Below the pieces are notes generated by a model. It was not told the DNA's origin. It was given only the letters and a program-made list of their open reading frames with translations, and did not search any database. Positions 38,834-46,823 of a stretch of 64,000 nt of DNA are shown piece after piece; positions within the stretch are counted from its first letter, which is position 1, and each line of letters opens with the position of its first letter. A program made the translations under genes and the position numbers. Origin of the DNA: Verrucomicrobiia bacterium (lineage in GTDB: Bacteria; Verrucomicrobiota; Verrucomicrobiia; Verrucomicrobiales; Akkermansiaceae); the NCBI GenBank assembly GCA_030432565.1, contig JAUIGV010000010.1:62001-126000 (forward strand), written 5' to 3'.

Positions 38834-40042
38834 ATGAAGGAACTAAAAGACGGGCTCAGATCACTCGTTCGAATCGACTTCCAGGGACATGTTCACAAGC
38901 AATTCCGCGGGACAGATGCCGACAAACGATTCGAAAATGAAGTGGCTGTTTTGAAGGCACTTGAGGATCGGGGCGCCCCAAATGTGCCCCGTTTGGTTGG
39001 ACATGATCCTGAAACTCTCACTCTCATCACCACGAATTGCGGTTCCCCGGCCCCCCTCATCACGGAAGAAAAGGCGCGAGCACTTTTTCAGGAACTGGAA
39101 GAGAAATACGGGATCAAACATGATGACCCCGAACCTCGCAATGTCACCTACTCCCCCCATCTCGGTAAATTTTGCCTGATCGATTTTGAACTCTCCGAAA
39201 TTCTTCCAATGCCGTCGGACCTCGAAACCGGCAGGACCAACGTCCTCAGGGCCGGATGGGCCGCTTCCAGCATTAAGGGCCGAAAACACCTCGCAAACGA
39301 TGACGCGTTACTCGTCCTCACGGTCAACCCTCAATCGACCGACCCACTTCCCAACTCGGGTGAAATCCTCCTCGACCCCTCCCACCTCGTGCTCGCTGTT
39401 TCCGATGGCATGGGTGGACAGGACGCCGGAGAATTTGCATCCCGGCTTCTCATGTCCCGGATTCGCAAGGAAGCCGACGAACTCTACAACCATCTAGGGA
39501 CCGAAGATGATGCACAATCCGCCCTCGACGCCCTCCTCCGGCAATGCCACCACGACGTCACCGAACTCGCGGAGCAAAACGGAAACACCAAGGGCATGGG
39601 GGCCACCCTCACCATGGCCTGGATCAGCCATGAGCGTCTTTTCTGGGCGCACATCGGCGATTCCCGGCTCTACCTCATCAACGACGAAGGAGTCCAACAA
39701 CTCACCCAGGACGACTGCCGGGCATGGCACCAGTGGCAACGGGGCGAAATTACGGAGTATGCCTATCGAAACCACCCTCGAAAATCTGTCTTAAGCGACG
39801 TCCTCGGCGGCAGCCCCCACGAACCCTACCCAAAGACCGGCTCTCTGCCACTGAAAGACACACAGCGCCTCATGATTTGCTCGGACGGAATCATGGATGG
39901 TCTCTGGGAAAAAAGCATCCGCGAGATGCTCGCCGAGGATAAGCCAGTCTCCGAAATCATGCAAAATCTCTCCAGAAAAGCCATCGAGAACGACGATCGT
40001 GATGACACGACTCTGATCGTCGCGGAAATCTCCCATATTTAG
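38834..40042 (+). CDS. Fusion of kinase-like domain and PP2C protein phosphatase
   Basis: A 402-residue protein. The N-terminal part (about 1-130) is a compact kinase-like fold: Lys22 in HKQFRG, FENEVAVLKAL as helix C, catalytic-loop-like HDDPEPRN (His96, Asn103) and IDFELSE (Asp117) in place of DFG. The C-terminal part (about 150-402) is a complete PP2C: VSDGMGGQDAGEFA (Asp191), AHIGDSRLYL, ICSDGIMDGL and DDRDDTTLIV. A linked kinase and phosphatase suggests a self-contained phospho-switch. The N-lobe lacks a clear Gly-rich loop. The frame opens at a TTG (38795); the ATG at 38834 fits the first strand best. The GSII sigma-54 promoter begins three bases after its stop. Confidence 0.82.
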   Translation: MKELKDGLRSLVRIDFQGHVHKQFRGTDADKRFENEVAVLKALEDRGAPNVPRLVGHDPETLTLITTNCGSPAPLITEEKARALFQELEEKYGIKHDDPEPRNVTYSPHLGKFCLIDFELSEILPMPSDLETGRTNVLRAGWAASSIKGRKHLANDDALLVLTVNPQSTDPLPNSGEILLDPSHLVLAVSDGMGGQDAGEFASRLLMSRIRKEADELYNHLGTEDDAQSALDALLRQCHHDVTELAEQNGNTKGMGATLTMAWISHERLFWAHIGDSRLYLINDEGVQQLTQDDCRAWHQWQRGEITEYAYRNHPRKSVLSDVLGGSPHEPYPKTGSLPLKDTQRLMICSDGIMDGLWEKSIREMLAEDKPVSEIMQNLSRKAIENDDRDDTTLIVAEISHI

Positions 40043-40044
40043 AG

Positions 40045-40062
40045 TTGGCACACCAATTGCTT
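40045..40062 (+). promoter_or_regulatory. Sigma-54 (RpoN) promoter of glutamine synthetase
   Basis: TTGGCAC-N5-TTGCTT matches the RpoN consensus almost perfectly. The invariant GG (-24) is at 40047-40048 and GC (-12) at 40059-40060, with the required ten bases between. Transcription should start near 40072, about 85 bases before the gene's ATG. It implies an enhancer-binding activator (NtrC-like) acting from sites inside or upstream of the kinase-phosphatase gene. Confidence 0.85.
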
Positions 40063-40156
40063 GCCTGATGATGGAGTTGCGTCGGGGCCGATTTTCGTAA
40101 AACCTCGGCGCGATTCAAATCCGGGACTTTGTATTCCGGACAAACAAATCAGACCA

Positions 40157-41170
40157 ATGGCAAAATACCGACTCGATTACATCTGGCTGGACGGCTACAC
40201 GCCCGTTCCAAATCTTCGCACCAAGTGCTGCATCAAGGAATTTGATGAGTTTCCAACCCTCGAGCAGCTTCCTGAGTGGGGCTTCGACGGTTCCTCAACC
40301 CAACAGGCTGAAGGTGGTGACTCCGATTGTGTCCTGAAGCCCGTGGCAATCTACCCTGACGGAACCCGTGAAAATGGCGCTCTTGTCATGTGCGAAGTCA
40401 TGCTTCCAGACGGAAGTCCCCACCCATCGAACGCCCGCGCGACCATCCTCGACGACGAGAATGCATGGTTCGGCTTCGAACAGGAATACTTCTTCGAGAA
40501 GGACGGCAACATCCTTGGTTTCCCCAAAGGTGGTTATCCCGAGCCCCAAGGCGGATACTACTGTGGCGTTGGTTACAAGAATGTGGGTGACATCGGTCGC
40601 GCAATCGCAGACGAGCACCTCGACCTTTGTCTCTATGCAGGAATCAACCACGAGGGCATCAACGCCGAAGTGGCCATGGGCCAATGGGAGTTTCAGGTCT
40701 TCGGGAAAGGCTCGAAGCGCGCCGCCGACCAGATCTGGGTTGCCCGTTTCCTCCTCGAGCGCCTCGGCGAAGAGTATGGCGTCGACATCAACTACCACTG
40801 CAAGCCTCTCAAAGGCGACTGGAATGGCTCCGGAATGCACTGTAACTTCTCCACCAAGAAAATGCGTGAAGAAGGTGGCAAAGAATACTTTGACAAGCTT
40901 ATGGCCTCCTTCGAGAAGAACTGCATGGAGCACATCGCCGTCTACGGCCCGGACAATGATCAGCGCCTCACCGGCCTCCACGAGACCCAGTCGATCGACA
41001 AGTTCTCATGGGGAATCGCCGACCGCGGAGCTTCGATCCGGGTTCCGCACTCGTTCGCCAAGAACGACTGGAAAGGTTACCTCGAGGACCGTCGCCCGAA
41101 CTCACAGGGTGATCCTTACGCCATCGCCAGCCGCGTTCTGAAGACGATCGCCGAAGCTGACGAAGCTTAA
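40157..41170 (+). CDS. Glutamine synthetase type II (eukaryotic-like GSII)
   Basis: A 337-residue GSII, shorter than the bacterial GSI form (about 470). The beta-grasp start AKYRLDYIWLDGYTPVPNLR and WGFDGSSTQQAEG match the eukaryotic/rhizobial GlnII family. Catalytic regions GFEQEYFF, AGINHEGINAEVAMGQWEFQ, LKGDWNGSGMHCNFST and ASIRVPHS are intact. It converts glutamate and ammonia to glutamine with ATP. The Tyr adenylylation loop of GSI is absent, as expected, so control is by transcription, fitting the sigma-54 promoter. Upstream in-frame codons to 40061 lie around the predicted transcription start, so the ATG at 40157 is the start. Confidence 0.95.
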   Translation: MAKYRLDYIWLDGYTPVPNLRTKCCIKEFDEFPTLEQLPEWGFDGSSTQQAEGGDSDCVLKPVAIYPDGTRENGALVMCEVMLPDGSPHPSNARATILDDENAWFGFEQEYFFEKDGNILGFPKGGYPEPQGGYYCGVGYKNVGDIGRAIADEHLDLCLYAGINHEGINAEVAMGQWEFQVFGKGSKRAADQIWVARFLLERLGEEYGVDINYHCKPLKGDWNGSGMHCNFSTKKMREEGGKEYFDKLMASFEKNCMEHIAVYGPDNDQRLTGLHETQSIDKFSWGIADRGASIRVPHSFAKNDWKGYLEDRRPNSQGDPYAIASRVLKTIAEADEA

Positions 41171-41193
41171 TTCCTTTTCAGGGACAACTTTCA

Positions 41194-41228
41194 ACGGCCA
41201 CCGGATTTTTCCGGGGGCCGTTTTTTTT
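41194..41228 (+). terminator. Rho-independent terminator of GSII
   Basis: ACGGCC-A-CCGGA pairs with TCCGG-G-GGCCGT around a short T-rich loop (41194-41221), followed by eight Ts. It separates GSII from the HMG-CoA reductase operon. Confidence 0.92.
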
Positions 41229-41301
41229 GCGGCCACACCCAATCAGAGAAAATTGGTTCCGTGCTCGCGTCGTTAGCACAGAAAGTGCAGATTTTCAGGC
41301 A

Positions 41302-42588
41302 ATGTCGGGAAAGCACGATCTCACCACCAGGCACATCAGGAATGTTCTTCGCGGGCGCAGCGTCAACGAGATCGTCGAACAAATGAAGCCCGACTTGAAT
41401 TCCCTGCCAACCAAAATTCCCGTCAGCGCCAAAACAACCTTGGAGCGGGTCGAAAAAACCTGGCAGCACATCCCAAATCCTACTCTCAAAGATATCCTGC
41501 TGAACCCGGATGACGTATCAGATTATCAGGGAAATATCGAGAATCTAATCGGCACTCTCAGAGTTCCCCTGGGCATCGCGGGACCACTCCGGGTCAACGG
41601 GATATTTGCCAAAGGCGACTACCTTGTCCCCATGGCAACAACCGAAGCCGCGCTCGTTGCCAGCTACCACCGGGGCTCCTCGCTCATTTCCGAAGCCGGG
41701 GGATGCACCTCCATGGTTCTTATTGAGTCCGTCAATCGCGCTCCCTCCTTTTGCTTCCCCGATATGGCTGCGGCCGGCCAGTTCGTGATGTGGGCCATCG
41801 CTGAAATGGAGGTGTTCCAAAAAGTAGCCGCCACCACCACCAGCCACGGACAATTGGTCGATATCGGAACGACCATTGAAGGAAACCACGTCTATCTGAA
41901 TTTCGATTTCCACACCGCCGATGCCTCCGGCCAAAACATGGTCACCATTGCCACCCAGGCCATCTGCGACCACATCCTAAAACACTCTCCGGTCAAGCCG
42001 TCCCAAGCCTATGTAGAGGCCAACCTTTCCGGCGATAAAAAGGCAAGCGCCCGCTCATTTACCACCGCTCGTGGCAAAAAGGTAACCGCCGAGGTTCACC
42101 TGGCCGCAGACCTTGTCAAAAAACGCCTTCACTGCACTGTTGATGAAATGTGTGATTACTGGCGAACTTCCGCCATAGGAGGGGTGCTCAGCGGAACGAT
42201 GGGCATTCAAGGTCACTTCGCCAATGGGCTCGCCGCTCTCTACCTTGCCACCGGCCAGGATGTCGCCTGCGTTGCCGAGTCGGCAGTCGGCGTGACCCGA
42301 TTCGAAAAGAGCGGTAATGGTGACCTTTACGCTGCCGTCACTCTTCCCGGAATCATGGTTGGTACGGTCGGCGGCGGAACCGGCCTTCCGACCCAAAATG
42401 CCTGCCTTCAAATTATGAATCTGGCCGGACCGGATAAATCCCGCGCCCTCGCCGAAGTGACGGCCGGATTGATCCTTGCAGGAGAGCTCTCGATCATTGG
42501 AGCTCTCGCTGCCGGACACTTCTCCCGAGCCCACCGGAACCTCGCTAGAGGCAAAAAACCAATCATCGACAAGAATGATGTTAGGTAA
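41302..42588 (+). CDS. Hydroxymethylglutaryl-CoA reductase
   Basis: A 428-residue HMG-CoA reductase, which makes mevalonate from HMG-CoA with NAD(P)H. Catalytic residues are intact: Glu80 in ENLIGTLRVPLGIAGPL, Lys246/247 in SGDKKAS, Asp320 in ATGQDVA, and His406/His411 in AGHFSRAHRN. MATTEAALVAS and GTVGGGTGLPTQ are also typical. The length and DKK motif resemble the catalytic domain of the eukaryotic/archaeal class more than the mvaA-type class II enzyme. The frame opens at a TTG (41227) in the preceding terminator; the ATG at 41302 follows an AGG. It leads a seven-gene cluster, 48 bases before the UbiA-family gene. No other mevalonate-pathway gene is in the window. Confidence 0.94.
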   Translation: MSGKHDLTTRHIRNVLRGRSVNEIVEQMKPDLNSLPTKIPVSAKTTLERVEKTWQHIPNPTLKDILLNPDDVSDYQGNIENLIGTLRVPLGIAGPLRVNGIFAKGDYLVPMATTEAALVASYHRGSSLISEAGGCTSMVLIESVNRAPSFCFPDMAAAGQFVMWAIAEMEVFQKVAATTTSHGQLVDIGTTIEGNHVYLNFDFHTADASGQNMVTIATQAICDHILKHSPVKPSQAYVEANLSGDKKASARSFTTARGKKVTAEVHLAADLVKKRLHCTVDEMCDYWRTSAIGGVLSGTMGIQGHFANGLAALYLATGQDVACVAESAVGVTRFEKSGNGDLYAAVTLPGIMVGTVGGGTGLPTQNACLQIMNLAGPDKSRALAEVTAGLILAGELSIIGALAAGHFSRAHRNLARGKKPIIDKNDVR

Positions 42589-42636
42589 TCTTTATTCGAT
42601 TTCCTCAATTTCGGAACCTGCTCTTTATTGATCCCC

Positions 42637-43503
42637 ATGCGCTGGTGGACCTACCAAAAAGAACGATTTCCGATTTTCGCCAATGGGCTTTTGATTGCGG
42701 CATTTAGTTCCTGCGCCGTCTTTTACTCATCATTTCTCTCCGGGGGAAGCCCCCCCAACATTGGCATGTTCGCAGTCGCGTTTGTCACCTGCTTCATCTT
42801 TTTTCTGCAACTTCGGATTGCCGATGAATTTAAAGATGCCGGGGAAGACGCGCAATTTCGACCCTACCGCCCCGTTCCACGTGGCCTCATTAAACTGCGT
42901 GAACTTGGAATCATTTTTGTCGTCGGATCCCTGATTCAACTCGCTCTGGCATTATGGTTTTCACCCAAACTTCTCTGGATCCTACTTTTCGGATGGATCT
43001 ATCTCTCCCTGATGAGCGCCGAGTTTTTTTGCCGGGATTGGCTCAAGGCGCGCCCCATCACCTACCTTTGGACCCACATGTTGATCATGCCTATCGTCGA
43101 TCTTTACGCGACAGCATGTTATTGGTTCCCCGATCTCGACGCCCCGCCGCAAGGACTCATTTGGTTTCTTGCAGCAAGCTTCACCAACGGTCTCGTCATC
43201 GAGCTCGGTCGCAAGATCCGCTTTCCTGACGAGGAAGAAGAAGGTGTCCCCACTTACAGCAAACTCTGGGGAACACATCGAGCCGCCTGGATTTGGGTGG
43301 GATGCCTCGCGACGACTTTTCTCTTTGCCTTCATCGCCTCCTGCCAAATAGGAACACACTTCGAAACCACCCTTGTTCTTGGGGCGGCATTCGGACTCTC
43401 CGCCTTACTCTGGCAACCCGGAAAGCGAATCGAACTGCTCTCCGCCCTCTGGACGCTCACCCTCTACCTTAGCCTCGGAATTCTTCCCCTTTTCTTATCA
43501 TGA
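42637..43503 (+). CDS. UbiA-family membrane prenyltransferase
   Basis: A 288-residue protein with about eight transmembrane helices. Two acidic motifs mark the UbiA family: RIADEFKDAGED with RPYRPVPRGLI after it (first Asp-rich loop), and ELGRKIRFPDEEEEG with VPTYSKLWG (second loop). They bind Mg2+ and the prenyl diphosphate. UbiA enzymes attach isoprenoid chains to aromatic or glycerol-phosphate acceptors, or in some members act on chlorophyll or heme. The acceptor here is unknown. The ATG at 42637 is chosen over an earlier TTG. Its stop overlaps the dikinase start (ATGA). Confidence 0.88.
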   Translation: MRWWTYQKERFPIFANGLLIAAFSSCAVFYSSFLSGGSPPNIGMFAVAFVTCFIFFLQLRIADEFKDAGEDAQFRPYRPVPRGLIKLRELGIIFVVGSLIQLALALWFSPKLLWILLFGWIYLSLMSAEFFCRDWLKARPITYLWTHMLIMPIVDLYATACYWFPDLDAPPQGLIWFLAASFTNGLVIELGRKIRFPDEEEEGVPTYSKLWGTHRAAWIWVGCLATTFLFAFIASCQIGTHFETTLVLGAAFGLSALLWQPGKRIELLSALWTLTLYLSLGILPLFLS

Positions 43504-45830
43504 TCATTGAACCACTTGATTGCAGAACCGAAGATCCCGTTGGTGGAAAGGCCCGCTCATTGGCTTCCCTCACCCAGGCTGGTTTCGAAATACCGGACTG
43601 GTTTATCGTCACTCCGGATGACTATCAACTTCCACCACTCAACGGACTCCATGCCGTCCGCTCTTCCGCCATGAGCGAAGACGGTTCGGAGAATTCCTTT
43701 GCCGGACAGTTCGACAGCTTCCTTAATATCTCTCCGGACGATGTGGAAGTTCATATCGAAAAAGTCCGCCAATCCGGAACATCGTCACATCTCGAAACCT
43801 ACGCCAGGACCCGCGAGGTTGAGATGAAAGGTCGGGTCTCGGTGATCGTTCAAAAAATGGTCGACGCAAAATTTGCGGGGGTGGCTTTCGGTGCAGATCC
43901 TATCACCGGCGAGCGAGCGATCACCATCGTCTCTGCAATCGAAGGTCTTGGCGAAGCACTCGTGTCCGGTGAAATCGACTCTGAAAACTGGCGGATATCC
44001 CCCACTGGAGAAATTGAGGGTGCAAGCAAACTTCTAACAAAAGAGCAAATCGTCGAAGTCAGTCATCTTTGCCGCCGCTGCAACGCTCACTTTGGATGCC
44101 CGCAAGACATCGAATGGGCCATCGATCAGAAGGGTCGGCTTTGGCTACTCCAAAGTCGCCCCATCACGACACTCGCAAAGCTCCCCGACCCTTCCGATGC
44201 ACTCACAGTCTGGGATAACAGCAATATCGCGGAATCCTACGGCGGCGTGACAAGCCCGCTCACCTTTTCATTTGCCTCCCGTATCTACGAACACGTCTAT
44301 CGCGAATTTTGCAAACTCCTAAAGGTTCCCAGGTGGAAGATTGAAGGACACAATCAAGTTTTCCCCCAAATGCTCGGACATATCAATGGGCGGGTTTACT
44401 ATAATCTTGTCAGTTGGTATCAAGTCCTCGCGCTATTGCCCGGCTTCACGATAAACCGGACTTTTATGGAGAAGATGATGGGAGTGAAACAGCCTCTCCC
44501 CGATGAAATCATCGACCAAATCATCGCTAACAACTCAACATCCAGATGGCGGGATGGAATTGCCCTGTTCAAAACAACCCTGGGGCTTGTTTACAGTTAT
44601 TTCAAACTCCCCCGACAAATCAAGGGATTTCAGCACCGTCTCAATGATGCTCTGCGAGTCAAAGTGCCACTTTCTAGATTCAGCCGGAGCGAGCTGATCT
44701 CGCACTACCGCGAACTCGAAGACAAATTACTTCATCGCTGGGATGCGCCCCTCGTCAATGACTTCTTCGCCATGATTTTCTACGGCCTGTTGGCAAAGAA
44801 TACCGATGACCCCAATGCATTTTTGCGCGACACCGGTGACATCATCTCGGCCCGCCCTCCACGACTCATCAAGGAAATGGCCGCCCTCGTCCGCCCGCAC
44901 CCTCAACTCACCCAAACCCTCCTGTCTGACACTCCGGTCGCAAGAAAACTCTCGGAAGTACGAGAGCACCCCGAGTTAAACAAAAAACTACAATCCTACC
45001 TTGAGGAATTCGGGGATCGTTGCCTCGAGGAGCTCAAACTGGAAAGTCCCACCGTACTGGATGACCCCGGATCGCTTCTCCAATCGATTGGAACTTTTGC
45101 GGCTCACCCGCCAAAGGAAACGGTCAAGGAGCCTTCTCCAAAGCCCAGGGGTTTTTCACAAAGATTCCTCGCTTCCAAAGCCCGCCTTCTCATCAGAAAT
45201 CGCGAAAACCTTCGCTTCGAGCGAACCCGGGTTTTCGGACGTGTCCGCAATATCGTCCGTGAACTTGGCAATCGCCTCGTTGCCGACCGACAACTGGAAT
45301 CGTCCGATGATGTCTTTTATCTCACTCTCGATGAGATACTCGATAGCGGAGTTACACGAGACCTCACATCACTGGCCTCACTGCGCAAAAAGGAATTTTA
45401 CAACCACCATCAATCCTCCTCTCCACCCGATCGGTTCAATACACGAGGCCCCCTTTATCGACATCGGGAATTTCTTCCCGAAGAATCCCACGAAGATACG
45501 AAAGGAGACCTAAAGGGAATTGGAGCCTGTGCCGGAATTGTCCGTGGCCCTGTCAGAGTAGTGACCAACCCCAGGGAGGCCACCCTGCAGCCCGGGGAAA
45601 TTCTTGTCGCAACCCAAACCGATCCAGGTTGGGTCGTCCTCTTTCCCGCCGCAGCCGGACTGCTGGTTGAACGCGGAAGCCTCCTCTCCCACTCCGCGAT
45701 TGTTGCCAGGGAACTAGACCTTCCCTGTGTCGTCTCCCTCACCAACATTACCACCACGCTCAAAACCGGAGACCTCGTTGAAATGAATGGTAAAACAGGT
45801 GAGGTCACCCTCCTTAACGATGAAAACTGA
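43500..45830 (+). CDS. Rifampicin-phosphotransferase/PEP-synthase-like dikinase
   Basis: A 776-residue protein. The N-terminal ATP-grasp region (about 1-240) contains GGKARSLASLTQAGFEIPDWF, AVRSSAMSEDG and SRPITTLAKLPDP, all typical of PEP synthase and Rph. The middle (about 240-640) begins SYGGVTSPLTFSFA, as in Rph-type enzymes, and serves as acceptor-binding part. The C-terminal swivelling domain has LLSHSAIVARELDLPCV with the phospho-His at 731. Members transfer phosphate from ATP through this His to a hydroxyl group. Rph inactivates rifampicin, but the operon context suggests a biosynthetic alcohol substrate. The start overlaps the UbiA stop; the 3' end overlaps the next gene by 11 bases. 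Confidence 0.88.
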   Translation: MIIEPLDCRTEDPVGGKARSLASLTQAGFEIPDWFIVTPDDYQLPPLNGLHAVRSSAMSEDGSENSFAGQFDSFLNISPDDVEVHIEKVRQSGTSSHLETYARTREVEMKGRVSVIVQKMVDAKFAGVAFGADPITGERAITIVSAIEGLGEALVSGEIDSENWRISPTGEIEGASKLLTKEQIVEVSHLCRRCNAHFGCPQDIEWAIDQKGRLWLLQSRPITTLAKLPDPSDALTVWDNSNIAESYGGVTSPLTFSFASRIYEHVYREFCKLLKVPRWKIEGHNQVFPQMLGHINGRVYYNLVSWYQVLALLPGFTINRTFMEKMMGVKQPLPDEIIDQIIANNSTSRWRDGIALFKTTLGLVYSYFKLPRQIKGFQHRLNDALRVKVPLSRFSRSELISHYRELEDKLLHRWDAPLVNDFFAMIFYGLLAKNTDDPNAFLRDTGDIISARPPRLIKEMAALVRPHPQLTQTLLSDTPVARKLSEVREHPELNKKLQSYLEEFGDRCLEELKLESPTVLDDPGSLLQSIGTFAAHPPKETVKEPSPKPRGFSQRFLASKARLLIRNRENLRFERTRVFGRVRNIVRELGNRLVADRQLESSDDVFYLTLDEILDSGVTRDLTSLASLRKKEFYNHHQSSSPPDRFNTRGPLYRHREFLPEESHEDTKGDLKGIGACAGIVRGPVRVVTNPREATLQPGEILVATQTDPGWVVLFPAAAGLLVERGSLLSHSAIVARELDLPCVVSLTNITTTLKTGDLVEMNGKTGEVTLLNDEN

Positions 45831-46815
45831 AATCCAAAATCGAGCCGATTTCTCCGCTGTCCGCTATGGTCAATGTTGGGAAGACGCCGACATCCTCATC
45901 GAAGGCCTCAGGGTCCATGAAGGCCGGCGTTGCCTGTCAATTGGCTCGGCCGGAGACAACTCTTTTGCTCTCCTCGCAGCCGGGGCCAGGCATGTCACTG
46001 CGGTCGAAATGAACCCGGCACAGATTGCCTGTATCGAACTTCGCCGAAAAGCCTACCTGGAACTGGACTACCCCGACTTTTTGAAAACAGTCACCGCATC
46101 GACTGGAAAATTTGAACGCTATTTCAGGATGTTCCGGACCATGATTCTGCCTCTGGCACACTCTGGAAAACGTATCGACCAACTCCTCGAATCAAAGCCC
46201 CGGAAACAGCGGGAACAATTTTATGACTCGGTCTGGAACAACCGTCGGTGGCGACTTCTCTTCCACGCTTTTTTCTCAAGATTCGCGATGGGCCGGCTTG
46301 GTCGTGACCCTGCATTTTTTGACTACGTTGAGGGATCAGTCGCTGAGCGCATCCTCGAGCGCACCCACTATGCTCTCACCGAGCTAGACCCATCTCAAAA
46401 CCCATATCTACATTGGATCCTGAAGGGTTATTTTGGTGAGACCCTGCCTCTGGCACTTCAGGAGAAATCCTATTTGAAAATCCGCGCCGCACTTCAGGAG
46501 AATCGCTTCGACGTAATTCACGCCCCCCTTGAAAAGGCCCTGAACAGTCAGCTCTTCGACGCATTCAACCTGAGCGACATTTTCGAATACATGAGCGAAG
46601 AGTCCACTCAGAAGTTGCTGGATCAAATCGCCGACCACAGTACCCCCGGCGCCCGGCTCGCCTATTGGAATATGCTGGCTCCACGGCAATCCAACTCCTC
46701 CCGAATTCGCTCCCTTCCCGAACTATCCAAGCAACTCTTTCACCAAGACCGGGCTTTCTTCTACTCCCGTTTCATCGTTGAGGAGGTCATCGATCCGCCC
46801 TCTCCGAATTCCTAA
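45820..46815 (+). CDS. DUF3419 family, BtaA-like 3-amino-3-carboxypropyltransferase
   Basis: A 331-residue protein of the DUF3419 family, whose known member BtaA moves the 3-amino-3-carboxypropyl group of SAM to diacylglycerol in betaine lipid synthesis. The SAM site reads LSIGSAGDNSFALLAAG, then AVEMNPAQIACIELR, as in BtaA. The FSAVRYGQCWEDADILIEG start is the family signature. A BtaB-type N-methyltransferase does not follow, so the product may be a homoserine-type lipid without trimethylation, or another acceptor is used. The ATG at 45820 lies inside the dikinase gene's last codons, giving an 11-base overlap. Confidence 0.87.
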   Translation: MKTEIQNRADFSAVRYGQCWEDADILIEGLRVHEGRRCLSIGSAGDNSFALLAAGARHVTAVEMNPAQIACIELRRKAYLELDYPDFLKTVTASTGKFERYFRMFRTMILPLAHSGKRIDQLLESKPRKQREQFYDSVWNNRRWRLLFHAFFSRFAMGRLGRDPAFFDYVEGSVAERILERTHYALTELDPSQNPYLHWILKGYFGETLPLALQEKSYLKIRAALQENRFDVIHAPLEKALNSQLFDAFNLSDIFEYMSEESTQKLLDQIADHSTPGARLAYWNMLAPRQSNSSRIRSLPELSKQLFHQDRAFFYSRFIVEEVIDPPSPNS

Positions 46816-46823
46816 TACTGGCA

